A stretch of 64,000 nucleotides of DNA. Source: Aurantimonas sp. HBX-1 (GTDB taxonomy: Bacteria; Pseudomonadota; Alphaproteobacteria; Rhizobiales; Rhizobiaceae). The stretch is taken from positions 2,059,501 through 2,123,500 of the forward strand of contig NZ_CP090066.1 in assembly GCF_021391535.1 (NCBI RefSeq), written 5' to 3'. The notes beneath the pieces were generated by a model that was not told where the DNA came from, did no database searches, and was given only the letters and a program-made list of their open reading frames with translations. Made by a program: the position numbers and the translations under genes. Of this stretch, positions 50,122-59,958 are shown piece after piece; the stretch's first letter is position 1; each line of letters starts with the position of its first letter.

Positions 50122-51056
50122 GGGTGATCGCCTTCGCCGACGCCGACGGGCTGCTGTCCTGGACCAGCGTCGCCGACGCGATCGCCGCGGGCCATCGCCT
50201 GCCGGCGCCGGAGATCGGCGACATGCTGCTGTCGAGCGACGGCCGAAGCCTGCTCAACCGGGCGGCCTGGATCCCCGGCCTCGGCATCGCGCTGAAATCG
50301 GTCACCGTCTATCCGGACAATCCCCGCCAGGACCCGCCCCTGCCGACGGTGCAGGGCAGCGTGCTGGTGTTCGACGAGGCGAGCGGCGCGCCGGTGGCGC
50401 TGGTCGACGGCATCCTCGTCACCAAATGGAAAACTGCCGGCGACTCGGTGCTCGGCGCGCGGCTGCTTGCCCGGCCGGACTCGCGACGCCTGCTGATCTG
50501 CGGCGCCGGCGCCCTGGCGCGCTCGCTGGTCGCGGCCTACCGGGAGGTGTTTCCGGGGCTCGACGAGATCCGCATCTGGAACCGGACGCCGGAGAAGGCG
50601 GCGCAGCTGGCGGCCGAATGGCAGGCGGAGGGCATCGCCGTCCGCGCCGTCACCGATCTTCCGGCCGCCGTTGCCGATTCCGACATCGTCTCGACCGCGA
50701 CGATGGCGGTCGAGCCGTTCCTCGAGGGAGCGTGGCTTCGCCCGGGCACCCATGTCGACCTGATCGGCGCCTACCGGCCGGACATGCGCGAAGCCGACGA
50801 CGCGGTGCTGACGCGGGGCGAGCTGTTCGTCGATTCCCGCCGCACCACGATCGGCCATATCGGCGAGATCGAGATCCCGCTGCGGCGCGGCGTGATCGAT
50901 GCCGCCGCCATTCGCGGCGACCTCGCCGAACTCGTCTCCGGCAAGGTCGGCCGCAGCGGCCCAGACGCCATTACGGTGTTCAAGAACGGCGGCGGCGCCC
51001 ATCTCGACCTGATGGTCGCCGACCTCATCCGCCGCACCGTCACGGCACTAGGCTGA
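50118..51056 (+). CDS. Ornithine cyclodeaminase / mu-crystallin family protein
   Basis: A 312-residue NAD-dependent protein starting with a GTG that overlaps the acetyltransferase stop. The Rossmann site is LLICGAGALARSLVAAY, followed by IRIWNRTPEKA and VSTATMAVEPFLE. The N-terminal substrate region has LKSVTVYPDNP and VTKWKTAGDSVLGARLLA. The family includes ornithine cyclodeaminases, alanine dehydrogenases and related imine reductases, so the exact reaction is open. Confidence 0.85.
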   Translation: MRVIAFADADGLLSWTSVADAIAAGHRLPAPEIGDMLLSSDGRSLLNRAAWIPGLGIALKSVTVYPDNPRQDPPLPTVQGSVLVFDEASGAPVALVDGILVTKWKTAGDSVLGARLLARPDSRRLLICGAGALARSLVAAYREVFPGLDEIRIWNRTPEKAAQLAAEWQAEGIAVRAVTDLPAAVADSDIVSTATMAVEPFLEGAWLRPGTHVDLIGAYRPDMREADDAVLTRGELFVDSRRTTIGHIGEIEIPLRRGVIDAAAIRGDLAELVSGKVGRSGPDAITVFKNGGGAHLDLMVADLIRRTVTALG

Positions 51057-51153
51057 AGAGGCGGCAGACGCGCGAACGTCATGGCGGCGGTTTCGCCGGC
51101 GGCCGAGACGCGATAGAGCTTCGGGCCTTCCGCCGCCAACCGGACGGTTTCCC

Positions 51154-52134
51154 GTGATCCTTCGCCTCGTCGTCGTCTTCGTCTTCCTTCTCGCCCTGAG
51201 CCTTGCGGCCGTCTGGTTCGCCGGGCCGCGCGAGCCGGCCGACCTCGCCTCGAGCTTCGATCCGGCGGTGATCGGCAACGATCCCGACGCCTATCTCGCC
51301 CGCACCGAGGCGGACGTGCCGAACCTGCGGCCGAACGCGCAGAAGGAGATCGTCTGGGCGTTCCCGGCATCGAAGGCCCGCACGCCGCTGGCGATCGTCT
51401 ACGTGCACGGGTTCTCGGCCGCCAAGGGCGAGACCCGCCCGCTCGCCGACGACGTCGCCCGGGCGCTCGGCGCCAACCTCTTCTACACGCGCCTTTCCGG
51501 CCATGGCCGCGACGGCGCGGCGATGGAGCAGGCGACGGTCAACGACTGGGTCAACGACCTCGCCGAGGCGGTCGCCATCGGCCGGGCGATCGGCAACCGC
51601 GTCGTGATCATCGCCACCTCCACCGGCGCGGCGCTCGCCGCCACCGCCGCCGCCGAGGGTGGCTTCATGCAGGACGTCGCCGGGCTGGTGCTGATCTCGC
51701 CGAATTTCGGGCTGCTCGACCGCTGGTCCTTCGTGCTCGACCTGCCCTTCGCCCGCGAGATCCTGCCGCTCCTCGGCGGCGACAGCTACGGGTTCGAGCC
51801 CGCCAGTCCGGCGCAGGCCGAGAACTGGACGACGCGCTATCCGATCGGCGCGCTCGCCCCGATGGGCGCGCTGCTGCGGGCGGCGCGCTCGGCGGACTTC
51901 CAGGCGGTGCTGACGCCGCTGCTGGTGCTCTACTCGACGCGCGACGCGATCGTCGACCCGGCCGCGACGGAAGCGGTGGTCGCGGAATGGGCCGGCCCGG
52001 CCGAAGCCGTGGAGGTCACCGGCAGCGGCGATCCGGCCAATCACGTTCTCGCCGGCGACATCCTCTCGCCGCAGACGACGGCGGACGTCGCCGCGCGGAT
52101 CACCGCGTGGATCGAGGCCCCTCCGCCCGGCTGA
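51154..52134 (+). CDS. Membrane-anchored alpha/beta hydrolase
   Basis: A 326-residue protein starting with GTG at 51154. A membrane anchor (VVVFVFLLALSLAAVWFAG) is followed by an alpha/beta hydrolase fold. The oxyanion motif is VYVHGFSAAKG, and the nucleophile elbow is ATSTGAALA, in which the Ser sits in S-T-G rather than the common G-x-S-x-G. The acid and base are probably D in STRDAIVDP and H in NHVLAGD. Substrate unknown. Confidence 0.82.
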   Translation: MILRLVVVFVFLLALSLAAVWFAGPREPADLASSFDPAVIGNDPDAYLARTEADVPNLRPNAQKEIVWAFPASKARTPLAIVYVHGFSAAKGETRPLADDVARALGANLFYTRLSGHGRDGAAMEQATVNDWVNDLAEAVAIGRAIGNRVVIIATSTGAALAATAAAEGGFMQDVAGLVLISPNFGLLDRWSFVLDLPFAREILPLLGGDSYGFEPASPAQAENWTTRYPIGALAPMGALLRAARSADFQAVLTPLLVLYSTRDAIVDPAATEAVVAEWAGPAEAVEVTGSGDPANHVLAGDILSPQTTADVAARITAWIEAPPPG

Positions 52135-52140
52135 ACCGGC

Positions 52141-53316
52141 CTATCGCGTGCGCATGTCGCGGCTGAAGGAATAGGCGGTCAGGCCGCCGGCGAGCAGCAG
52201 CGCGTAGAACCCGAACAGGATGGCGTAGGCGTTCTCCGGCGACGTCCGGGCCGCGGCGGTGGCGAAGACGCCGCCGGACAGGAACTGGATCACCCCGGCC
52301 CCGCCGATCGAGAAGAAGTTCATCAAAGTGACGCCGCGGCCGATGAGATGGGCCGGCACCATCGCCCTTGCATGCGCCATGATCAGCGCATAGCCGGCCC
52401 CGAAGAACGTCACCCCGGTCATCAGGATGACCGCGACCGTCGCGGAGCCGCCGCTGGTGGCGGCAAGACAGGCGAGAATGCTTCCGGTCAGCATGATGCC
52501 GACGAACGGCACCCGCTTGCGCGTGTTGAACAGCACGTCGAGCGGCCCGTAGGTGATCGTGCCGAGGATCAGCGCGATCGCCATGACGAAGGTCGCCCGG
52601 CCGATGGACTCGATGTCGTAACCGTGGACGTCGGCCAGGAACGGGCCGGCCCACAGGCCGCGCAGATTGGCGGCGGGCGCGTAGGCGACAAAGGCGATGG
52701 CCATCAGCGGCCAGAGCTGGCGCGTCTTCAACAGCGTCAGCAGCGAGCCGCTTCCGCCCGGGGCGCTGGCTGCCGGCGGGTCCCGAACCAGCGCTTCGAC
52801 TGCCAGGGCCGCGGCGAGCGTGATACCCGCCAGCGCCGCCATGACGGCGCGCCAGCCGTAGGTCTCGGTGGCAAGAGCCAGCGGCGCCGACCCGAGGACG
52901 CCGCCCGAGAGGCCGAACGCCACGATCCAGGAGGCGAACATCGCGAAGCGGCGCGGCGGAAAACGCCGCGCCAGGATGTAGAACGCCGCCATCAGCACCG
53001 CCGAGCAGCCGATGCCGATCAGCGCCATGGCCGTGACGATCGCGGCGGGTCCCTGGGCGAGCGAGAACAGGATGGCACCAGCGACAGCCGCCAGCAGCAG
53101 CAGCGAGGTCGTGCGGCGCGGACCGTAGCGGTCGAGCGACCAGCCGACCGGGAACTGCATCAGGGCGAAGGCGATGAACCAGACGCCCGACGCCGTCGCC
53201 AGTGCCGCCTCGCCGACCCCGAGGTCGGCGGACAGCACCGGCGCCAGCACGGCGAGGAAGGACCGGAAGAACTGCGACAGCACATAGGTGATGGCGAGAA
53301 CAACGATGGCGCTCAC
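52141..53316 (-). CDS. MFS transporter
   Basis: A 391-residue membrane protein with twelve hydrophobic stretches. The first-loop signature appears as GWSLDRYGPRRTTSL. It is 61 bases behind ilvA on the same strand and may be in one transcript with it, which would fit an amino-acid exporter, but nothing in the sequence fixes the substrate. Confidence 0.88.
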   Translation of the reverse strand: MSAIVVLAITYVLSQFFRSFLAVLAPVLSADLGVGEAALATASGVWFIAFALMQFPVGWSLDRYGPRRTTSLLLLAAVAGAILFSLAQGPAAIVTAMALIGIGCSAVLMAAFYILARRFPPRRFAMFASWIVAFGLSGGVLGSAPLALATETYGWRAVMAALAGITLAAALAVEALVRDPPAASAPGGSGSLLTLLKTRQLWPLMAIAFVAYAPAANLRGLWAGPFLADVHGYDIESIGRATFVMAIALILGTITYGPLDVLFNTRKRVPFVGIMLTGSILACLAATSGGSATVAVILMTGVTFFGAGYALIMAHARAMVPAHLIGRGVTLMNFFSIGGAGVIQFLSGGVFATAAARTSPENAYAILFGFYALLLAGGLTAYSFSRDMRTR

Positions 53317-53377
53317 GGCACCACCGCCCGTTCCGGCCGCGGGCCGATATGCTCGATGGTCATCCGCTCTGCCTCGG

Positions 53378-54631
53378 TCAGATCAGGAGATCCGCGAGGA
53401 TCTGGTTGTCGGTGATGTCCTGGTAGCTGACGCCGCCCTCGTCGAACCGTGCCAGGAGGCTGGGGAAGTTGGCAGGGTCCTTGGTCTCGATGCCGATGAG
53501 GATCGAGGCGAAGTCGCGGGCGGACTTCTTCAGATATTCGAAGCGGGCGATGTCGTCGTCCGGGCCGAGATAGTCGAGGAAGTCCTTCAGCGCGCCGGGC
53601 CGCTGGGCGAGGCGCAGGATGAAGTACTTCTTCAGCCCCTCGTAGCGCAACGCCCGCTCCTTGACGTCGGGCAGGCGCTCGAAGTCGAAATTGCCGCCGG
53701 AGACGACGAGGACGACGGTCTTGCCCTGCACCGTGTCGCCGAGTTCGCGCAGCGCGTCGATGGCAAGGGCGCCGGCGGGCTCCAGCACGATGCCCTCGAC
53801 ATTCAGCATCTCCAGCATGGTCTGGCAGAGCCGGCCTTCCGGCGAGAGCAGCACGTCGTCGGGCGCGAAGGCCGAGAGCGTCGCATACGGCAGCGCCCCG
53901 ATCTCGGCGACCGCGGCGCCGTCGACGAAACCGTCGAGCTGCGGCAGCCGCACGCGCTCGCCCCTGACGAGGCTGCTGCGCAGGCTGGGCGCGCCCAGCG
54001 GCTCGACGAAGCGGAACTGCGGCCGGGTCTCGCCCTCGAAATAGCGCACCAGCCCCGATGCCAGGCCGCCGCCGCCGACCGGCAGCACCAGCATGTCGGC
54101 GATCTCACCATCCAGCTGCGCGACGATCTCGAGGCAGACGCTGGCCTGGCCCTCGACGATGTCCTCATGGTCGAAGGGCGGCACCATCGCGGCGCCGGTC
54201 TCGGCGGAATAGCTGCGCGCCGCGGCGTAGCAGTCGTCGAAGAAGTCGCCGACCAGCTCGATCTCGACGGCGTCGCCGCCGAACACCCGGGTCTTGTCGA
54301 TCTTCTGCTGCGGCGTCGTCACCGGCATGAAGATCCGGCCGTTGAGGCCGAAGTGCCGGCAGGCGAAGGCAAAGCCCTGGGCGTGGTTGCCGGCCGAGGC
54401 GCAGCAGAACCGGCCCGTGGCGGTGCCGGCGGCGATGCGCTTGCGCATGAAGTTGAAGGCGCCGCGGATCTTGTAGGAGCGGACCGGCGTCAGGTCCTCG
54501 CGCTTGAGATAGATGCGGGCGCCATAGCGCGCCGACAGGTGCTCGTTGAGCTGCAGCGGCGTCGGCGGAAACAGCGCGCGGAGGGCCTGTTCCGCGGTGG
54601 CGACACGGCAGCGGAATTCGGACTGGGACAT
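53378..54631 (-). CDS. ilvA: Threonine ammonia-lyase (threonine dehydratase)
   Basis: A 417-residue PLP enzyme that converts threonine to 2-oxobutanoate. The PLP lysine is in LTPVRSYKIRGAFNF, the AGNHAQGFAF motif and the Gly-rich VLPVGGGGLASG follow. A C-terminal ACT-like domain (KKYFILRLAQRPGALKDFLD) suggests allosteric control. The ATG at 54631 is chosen; the frame opens six codons upstream. The length fits the shorter one-ACT-domain form. Confidence 0.92.
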   Translation of the reverse strand: MSQSEFRCRVATAEQALRALFPPTPLQLNEHLSARYGARIYLKREDLTPVRSYKIRGAFNFMRKRIAAGTATGRFCCASAGNHAQGFAFACRHFGLNGRIFMPVTTPQQKIDKTRVFGGDAVEIELVGDFFDDCYAAARSYSAETGAAMVPPFDHEDIVEGQASVCLEIVAQLDGEIADMLVLPVGGGGLASGLVRYFEGETRPQFRFVEPLGAPSLRSSLVRGERVRLPQLDGFVDGAAVAEIGALPYATLSAFAPDDVLLSPEGRLCQTMLEMLNVEGIVLEPAGALAIDALRELGDTVQGKTVVLVVSGGNFDFERLPDVKERALRYEGLKKYFILRLAQRPGALKDFLDYLGPDDDIARFEYLKKSARDFASILIGIETKDPANFPSLLARFDEGGVSYQDITDNQILADLLI

Positions 54632-54747
54632 GGACTGATACTTTGACAACGAGGGCGCCGCGATGCGGCTGCCTGGGACGGACCGAACGCCGACGGGCGG
54701 CGAGGAGATGCGGCGGACCTCAGAGGGACGCCGCGGGCCGGACGCGT

Positions 54748-54843
54748 CTAGCCGTCGGAACGCTGCGCGGCAGCGAACGCGGTATCCGCGCCGGCGCCGA
54801 TAATCGAGGCGGCAACTCCACCGATCGATGTCGTCATAGCCAT
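54748..54843 (-). CDS. Possible 31-residue small protein
   Basis: ATG at 54843, with GAAGAAGGGGG ten or so bases upstream, opens a 31-residue frame (MAMTTSIGGVAASIIGAGAD, then TAFAAAQRSDG), hydrophobic in the middle. An in-frame ATG at 54870 would add nine residues. It lies alone between ade and ilvA. There is no outside evidence that it is expressed. Confidence 0.28.
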   Translation of the reverse strand: MAMTTSIGGVAASIIGAGADTAFAAAQRSDG

Positions 54844-54937
54844 CGCACGCCCCCTTCTTCGCAGGTTCATCGTCGTTTCACCGGCAGCCATCGGCCATCG
54901 CCGGCAGTTTGTAAAGTCGCGCAACGCGGGGTCCGGC

Positions 54938-56776
54938 TCAGACGAAGAGATCGACGAGTTCGAACCGGTCGACATCGACGATGCCCTTGTCGGAGATCCG
55001 GAGGCTCGGGATGACCGCCAGCGCCAGCAGCGAGTGCTGCATGTAGGCGTTGTTCAGGGTGCAGCCGGCGTCCCGCATGGCGCCGATCAGCCCGTCGGCC
55101 TTGGCGGCGACGATCTCGGCGCGCTCGTTCGACATCAGCCCGGCGATCGGCATCTCGATCAGCGCCCGTTCCTCGCCGTCGGCGAAGAACACCACCCCGC
55201 CGCCGACTTCGCCGAGCCGGTTGGCGGCGAGCGCCATGTCTTCCTCTGACGTGCCGACGACGATCATGTGGTGGCAGTCATGCGCCACGGTCGATGCCAT
55301 GGCGCAGCTGCCGCGATAGCCGAAGCCCGACACGAAGCCGTTTACCAGGGTCCCTGAGCCGCGATGCCGCTCGATCAGCGCGATGCGGCAGATGTCATGG
55401 GCGGGGTCGGCCAGGGCGACGCCGTCCTCTACCGGCACCCGGGCCGTCAGGGCGCGCGTTGGCGCCTGGTTTTCCACGACGCCGATCACCCGCACCGGAA
55501 CCGTCGCGCCGGCGCCGGCCGGTGCCTTGACCCGGAAGTCGTCCGCCGCCAGCGTCCTTCCCAGCCGCACCGTATCGGTGGCGCTCGCAGGATAGGCGTA
55601 GGACGGCATGTCGGCCTCGAGCCGGCCCGCCGATGCGAGGCGAACGCCCCGGCCGTAGACCGCGTCGATCGTGAGTTCGGCAAGGTCGGAGACGATCAGG
55701 AAGTCGGCGCGCCGGCCGGGCGTCACCGAACCGATCTCGCGCTCCAGCTTGAAGTGCTCGGCCGTGTTGATCGTCGCCATCTGGATCGCGGTGATCGGCT
55801 TCAGCCCGCGGCTGATGGCGTGACGCACGGCGCGGTCCATATGGCCGTCGCGGACCAGCGTGCCGGAATGGCAGTCGTCGGTGCACAGGATGAAGTTGCG
55901 CGAATCGAGGCCCATCTCGGTGATCGCGCGGACCTGGGTGGCGACGTCATACCAGGCAGAGCCCAGCCGCAGCATCGCCTTCATGCCCTGGCGCACACGC
56001 GCCACCGCATCCTCCATGCGGGTGCCCTCGTGATCGTCCTCCGGCCCGCCGGCGACATAGCCGTGGAAGGCGCGGCCGAGATCGGGCGAGGCGTAGTGGC
56101 CGCCGACCGTGCGGCCGGCGCGCCGGGTCGCGGCGATCTCGCCGACCATGGTCGGGTCGTTGGCGGCGACCCCCGGGAAGTTCATCACCTCGCCGAGGCC
56201 GATGATTCCCGGCCAGCCCATCGCCTCGGCGACGTCGTCGGGACCGAGCACCGCGCCGCCCTCCTCCAGCCCCGGCGCCGAGGGCACGCAGGAAGGCATC
56301 TGCACCCAGACATTGACCGGCTGGGCCAGCGCCTCGTCATGCATCAGCCGGACGCCCGGCAGGCCGAGGACGTTGGCGATCTCGTGCGGATCGATGAACA
56401 TCGAGGTGGTGCCGTGCGGGATGACGGCCCGGCAGAACTCGGTCACCGTCACCATGCCGCTCTCGACATGCATGTGGGCGTCGCAGAGGCCCGGAACGAC
56501 GTAGCGCCCGGCGGCGTCGACCACGGTCGTGGCCTCGCCGATCGCGTGCGAGGCATCGGGGCCGCAATAGGCGAAGCGGCCGGCGGCGACCGTTATGTCG
56601 GTCGCCGGGATGATCTCGCCGGAATGGACGTTCACCCAGCGGGCATCGCGGATGACCAGGTCGGCCGGCCGACGGCCCGTCGCCACGTCAACGAGCGTCG
56701 GCGCCACCGCCTCGAAAGGGGGAAATTGCTGAGCCAGGGTTCCGCCCTCCGTCTCGGCTTGCCTTGTTGCGGACAA
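54938..56776 (-). CDS. ade: Adenine deaminase
   Basis: A 612-residue amidohydrolase that converts adenine to hypoxanthine. The metal-binding pair is in LCDAHMHVESG; HGTTSMFIDPHEIANVLG, CTDDCHSGTLVRDGH and CHHMIVVG carry the other metal and active-site residues. The C-terminal domain (GSGTLVNGFVSGFGYRG) is full length. The start is a TTG at 56776 and is the least certain part. With xanthine phosphoribosyltransferase in the same region, purine salvage is suggested. Confidence 0.92.
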   Translation of the reverse strand: MSATRQAETEGGTLAQQFPPFEAVAPTLVDVATGRRPADLVIRDARWVNVHSGEIIPATDITVAAGRFAYCGPDASHAIGEATTVVDAAGRYVVPGLCDAHMHVESGMVTVTEFCRAVIPHGTTSMFIDPHEIANVLGLPGVRLMHDEALAQPVNVWVQMPSCVPSAPGLEEGGAVLGPDDVAEAMGWPGIIGLGEVMNFPGVAANDPTMVGEIAATRRAGRTVGGHYASPDLGRAFHGYVAGGPEDDHEGTRMEDAVARVRQGMKAMLRLGSAWYDVATQVRAITEMGLDSRNFILCTDDCHSGTLVRDGHMDRAVRHAISRGLKPITAIQMATINTAEHFKLEREIGSVTPGRRADFLIVSDLAELTIDAVYGRGVRLASAGRLEADMPSYAYPASATDTVRLGRTLAADDFRVKAPAGAGATVPVRVIGVVENQAPTRALTARVPVEDGVALADPAHDICRIALIERHRGSGTLVNGFVSGFGYRGSCAMASTVAHDCHHMIVVGTSEEDMALAANRLGEVGGGVVFFADGEERALIEMPIAGLMSNERAEIVAAKADGLIGAMRDAGCTLNNAYMQHSLLALAVIPSLRISDKGIVDVDRFELVDLFV

Positions 56777-56885
56777 ACTTTCGTGAACGGGGAACCGCCC
56801 CGTAATGCCGCCTTGGTTACCATGCGAGCGGAGCCGGCGCCATCCGCACCCTGCCCTCCGAAAGCCCGGGGACTCCGCGTTTTGC

Positions 56886-56971
56886 TGGTGCGGGCGGCGG
56901 GACTCGAACCCGCACGGGACGAGGCCCGAGGGATTTTAAGTCCCTTGCGTCTACCATTTCGCCACGCCCGC
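56886..56971 (-). tRNA. tRNA-Leu (TAA)
   Basis: An 86-base minus-strand tRNA with CCA encoded. Acceptor arms GCGGGCG and CGCCCGC pair. The anticodon loop CTTAAAA gives TAA, and a long variable arm (CGGGCCTCGTCCCG) marks class II. The T arm has GGTTCGAGTCC. Confidence 0.96.
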
Positions 56972-57067
56972 TCATCGCGGCAAGTCATCCGAGCGGGGCA
57001 TCGGTGTCAAGTTCTGTGGGTCTGGCGCAACAGGCGGCCAAGATTCCGATGGCGAAATAGGGCGTAA

Positions 57068-57322
57068 ATGCGTAAGGTGCAGGTCATCAAAACGGCCGCC
57101 AAGGCCGAGGCTGGGGGCATGGAAATGGCAGGCAATTTCAGCCGTCACGACGGGCCGCGGGCGCACGACGACCTGCCCAATCTCGACATGCCAGAGGTCG
57201 GGGGAATCGATCTCCTGGCGCGGTTGCGCACGCAGAATTTCGCCCTCGAACGGCTGCGCAACGCGCTCGATTTCGAGGACGATGTCGCCAGCCCGCCGGA
57301 GCGCGAGCCGCTGCCGGTATAG
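57068..57322 (+). CDS. Small hypothetical protein with its own terminator
   Basis: An 84-residue frame from the ATG at 57068 (MRKVQVIKTAAKAEAGGMEM, DDLPNLDMPEVGGIDLLARL, NFALERLRNALDFEDDVASP). The region from residue 30 on is charged and helical. An internal ATG at 57119 is an alternative start. A Rho-independent terminator lies 46 bases behind the stop, which supports a real transcription unit. No family recognised. Confidence 0.6.
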   Translation: MRKVQVIKTAAKAEAGGMEMAGNFSRHDGPRAHDDLPNLDMPEVGGIDLLARLRTQNFALERLRNALDFEDDVASPPEREPLPV

Positions 57323-57367
57323 TCTCTCCCCGACCGTCTCAAGCAACCCGCCGGATATGAGCGACAA

Positions 57368-57395
57368 GCGGCCCCTTTGGGGGCCGCCCGCATTT
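57368..57395 (+). terminator. Rho-independent terminator
   Basis: GCGGCCCC-TTTG-GGGGCCGC forms an eight-base-pair GC stem, followed by CCGCATTTT. It ends the small gene at 57068-57322 and separates it from wrbA, which faces it. Confidence 0.8.
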
Positions 57396-57439
57396 TCTGG
57401 TAGTAGCACCGGACGATGCCGGCGCGGGGCCGCGTCGCC

Positions 57440-58039
57440 TCAGGCGGTGAGCTTGCCGGCGATCTCGGCGATGTGCCTGCCCTGGAAGCGCGCGCCGTCC
57501 AGCTCGATCGCGCTCGGCATGCGCGAGCCGTCACCCTTGGCGATGGTCGTCGCGCCGTAGGGCGAACCGCCGACGATCTCGTCCATGTTCATCTGGCCGG
57601 CGAAGGAATACGGCAGCCCGACGACGATCAGCCCGTGGTGGAGCAGCGTCTTGTGCGCCGAGATCAGCGTCGTCTCGTTGCCGCCGTGCTGCGTCGCCGA
57701 AGATGCGAAGGCGCCGCCGACCTTGCCGACCAGCGCGCCGGTCGCCCAGAGCGGGCCGGTGCGATCCCAGAACGCCTGCATCTGCGACGCCATGTTGCCG
57801 TACCGTGTGGGCACGCCGATGATGATCGCGTCGTAGCCGGGCAGTTCCGTCGGGTCGCAGACCGGATAGGGATGGTCAGTCTTGAAGTGCGCCGCCTCGA
57901 TGACCTCCTGCGGCGCCGTTTCCGGGACCCGCTTGATGTCGACCGTCGCCCCGGCACTCTCGGCGCCTTCGGCCACCGCCTTCGCCATCGTCTCGATATG
58001 TCCGTAGCTCGAATAGTAGAGAACGAGAACCTTCGCCAT
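57440..58039 (-). CDS. wrbA: NAD(P)H:quinone oxidoreductase WrbA
   Basis: A 199-residue flavodoxin-like FMN enzyme that reduces quinones by two electrons and protects against quinone stress. The FMN phosphate loop is YYSSYGHIETMA; the typical DAIIIGVPTRYGNMASQMQAF and GGNETTLIS motifs are in place. Length equals the family norm. Confidence 0.94.
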   Translation of the reverse strand: MAKVLVLYYSSYGHIETMAKAVAEGAESAGATVDIKRVPETAPQEVIEAAHFKTDHPYPVCDPTELPGYDAIIIGVPTRYGNMASQMQAFWDRTGPLWATGALVGKVGGAFASSATQHGGNETTLISAHKTLLHHGLIVVGLPYSFAGQMNMDEIVGGSPYGATTIAKGDGSRMPSAIELDGARFQGRHIAEIAGKLTA

Positions 58040-58220
58040 GAAGCACTATTCCTTGTCTTGAGAATTCATCCGTGAGGGCGTCCGGCGCCCGCGAACGCAT
58101 ATCGCACTTCTTCGATGAATTGCCCGGTATCGGCAGGTGACGAACCGTCGCCGCGGGCGAGACAATCTTCCGAGCGCAGGTCCCGGGCCGCCTTGCTTTC
58201 CGCCGGATGAGGACCTTCTA

Positions 58221-59006
58221 ATGATTTCAACAGTCGCTCCGGAGCAAAGAATGATCGCCGCCACCGCCGCCATGCTCGCCATCGGCGATGAACTTCTCTC
58301 CGGCAGGACCAAGGACCGCAATATCGGCTATCTCGCGGAGATGATGACGATCGCCGGCATCGACCTGAAGGAGGTGCGCATTGTCGGCGACGAGCCGCAT
58401 CTCATCGCCGATACGCTGAACACGCTGCGCCGGCAGTACGACTACGTCTTCACCTCCGGCGGCATCGGCCCGACCCACGACGACATCACCGCCGATGCGG
58501 TCGCGGCGGCCTTCGGTCTGCCGATTGGCGAGCACCCGGAGGCGATGGAACGGCTATCGGCGCATTACGCGGCGCGCGGGCTGGAATTCACCTCCGCCCG
58601 GCGGCGCATGGCGCGGACGCCGGAGGGGGCGAGCCTAATCGACAACCCAGTCTCCGTCGCCCCAGGCTTCCGGGTCGACAATGTCTTCGTCATGGCCGGC
58701 GTGCCCAATGTCTTCCAGGCGATGCTGGGCAACGTCGTCGAGAGCCTGCCGGCCGGACAGGCGATCGAGAGCGTCGCCGTCGCCTGCCCCTATGGTGAGG
58801 GCGATATCGGCGACCCGCTCAGAGCCTTGTCGAAGCTGCATCCGGCAGTGGCGATCGGGTCCTATCCGCGCTTCGACGGCGAACGCTTCTCCACCGAGAT
58901 CGTGCTGCGGTCCCGCGACCGGGCCGCCCTCGATGCCGCCGCGGCGGCGGTGTCCGCCATGCTCGCCGACAAGGCCGGCGGCGTCGCCGCGCCGGTTTCC
59001 GGCTGA
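58221..59006 (+). CDS. CinA-type molybdopterin-binding domain protein
   Basis: A 261-residue protein from the ATG at 58221, with a GGA stretch upstream. The MoCF/CinA fold is clear: LAIGDELLSGRTKDRNIGYL, EVRIVGDEPHLIADTL and TSGGIGPTHDDITADAVA. It matches the N-terminal domain of CinA and lacks the C-terminal nicotinamide-nucleotide amidase part. Stand-alone forms are common in Alphaproteobacteria; the function is poorly known. Confidence 0.87.
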   Translation: MISTVAPEQRMIAATAAMLAIGDELLSGRTKDRNIGYLAEMMTIAGIDLKEVRIVGDEPHLIADTLNTLRRQYDYVFTSGGIGPTHDDITADAVAAAFGLPIGEHPEAMERLSAHYAARGLEFTSARRRMARTPEGASLIDNPVSVAPGFRVDNVFVMAGVPNVFQAMLGNVVESLPAGQAIESVAVACPYGEGDIGDPLRALSKLHPAVAIGSYPRFDGERFSTEIVLRSRDRAALDAAAAAVSAMLADKAGGVAAPVSG

Positions 59007-59022
59007 TCCGCCGCAGCCCCGT

Positions 59023-59859
59023 TCAGGGATTGGGCGCGAGCGCTTCGCCGACGGCACGCCAGATTGCGCTGCGCAGATCGATCAACGGCGGATTCGCCAG
59101 CGCTTCGGGCGGTGCGGAGCGCCGTTCGCCGTCCGGAACGAGCACCGCGACCCGGATGTCGCCGTCGGTGTGATAGGGGTCGCCCTCGCCGTTCCGGCCG
59201 AACAGCGTCGGTCCGACGCCGGGCAGTTCGTAAGTCACCGCGACCATGCCCGCCGATGCCAGGTCGCCGGCCAGATCGTCCCGGGCCCGGTCGACGTCCG
59301 GCGCGATCCGGTGGGTCACGGCGCCGGTATAGTGGCTGAAGCCGACGCCGGCATCGTAGGTCACCGAACCCAGCCAGAGCGGACGCCCCTCCTCCGCCTT
59401 CTGCAGCACCTGCCACAGGCGGACATGCAGCCGCCGGTCGGCGCTGCGGCCGACCGGCAGTTCGAAGGCCAGTTGCTCGCGCCGGCGCGCGAGGTAGAGA
59501 GGGCTGACCGGCGCCTGCGGATAGGGGCGGTCGAGGATCACGCTGCCGACGATGTCGACGCTGCTGCGGAAGGTTATCGGATCGGCCGCGAACCAGCCGG
59601 CGGCATGCATCGCCAGCACCACGTCGCGCTGCGTGCCGACGAGACCGACATTGAGCGGATCGCCGGCGATACCGTCGCCGGTGCGGGTCACCATCTCCTT
59701 GTCCGCAAGCCCCGGCTGCCGGTCATGGCGTGCCCAGGCCAGCGGCAGCAGGACATAGGCCGCGAAAGCCCAGACGCTCACCAGCGCCAGGACGGTGATG
59801 ATCGCGCGCCTCGCCCAGCGGCGCGGCCTTCGATCCCTCTTCGTCAGCGGTTCCTGCAT
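59023..59859 (-). CDS. LssY C-terminal domain membrane protein
   Basis: A 278-residue protein from the ATG at 59859. One membrane helix (AIITVLALVSVWAFAAYVLL) is followed by a domain resembling the LssY C-terminus (LNVGLVGTQRDVVLAMHAAGW, DPITFRSSVDIVGSVILDRP, HVRLWQVLQKAEEGRPLWLG). The helix is preceded by a basic stretch. It converges with the CinA-type gene. Function unknown; related domains are found next to lipid phosphatases. Confidence 0.75.
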   Translation of the reverse strand: MQEPLTKRDRRPRRWARRAIITVLALVSVWAFAAYVLLPLAWARHDRQPGLADKEMVTRTGDGIAGDPLNVGLVGTQRDVVLAMHAAGWFAADPITFRSSVDIVGSVILDRPYPQAPVSPLYLARRREQLAFELPVGRSADRRLHVRLWQVLQKAEEGRPLWLGSVTYDAGVGFSHYTGAVTHRIAPDVDRARDDLAGDLASAGMVAVTYELPGVGPTLFGRNGEGDPYHTDGDIRVAVLVPDGERRSAPPEALANPPLIDLRSAIWRAVGEALAPNP

Positions 59860-59958
59860 CGCTCTCCCGCCCCTCGGGCCGCCCGGCCATCTCACCTTGC
59901 GCCGGCATGACGATTCGGCCTATCGAAACCGCTCTTTCCCGCAGTCCGGAAGCGCGTC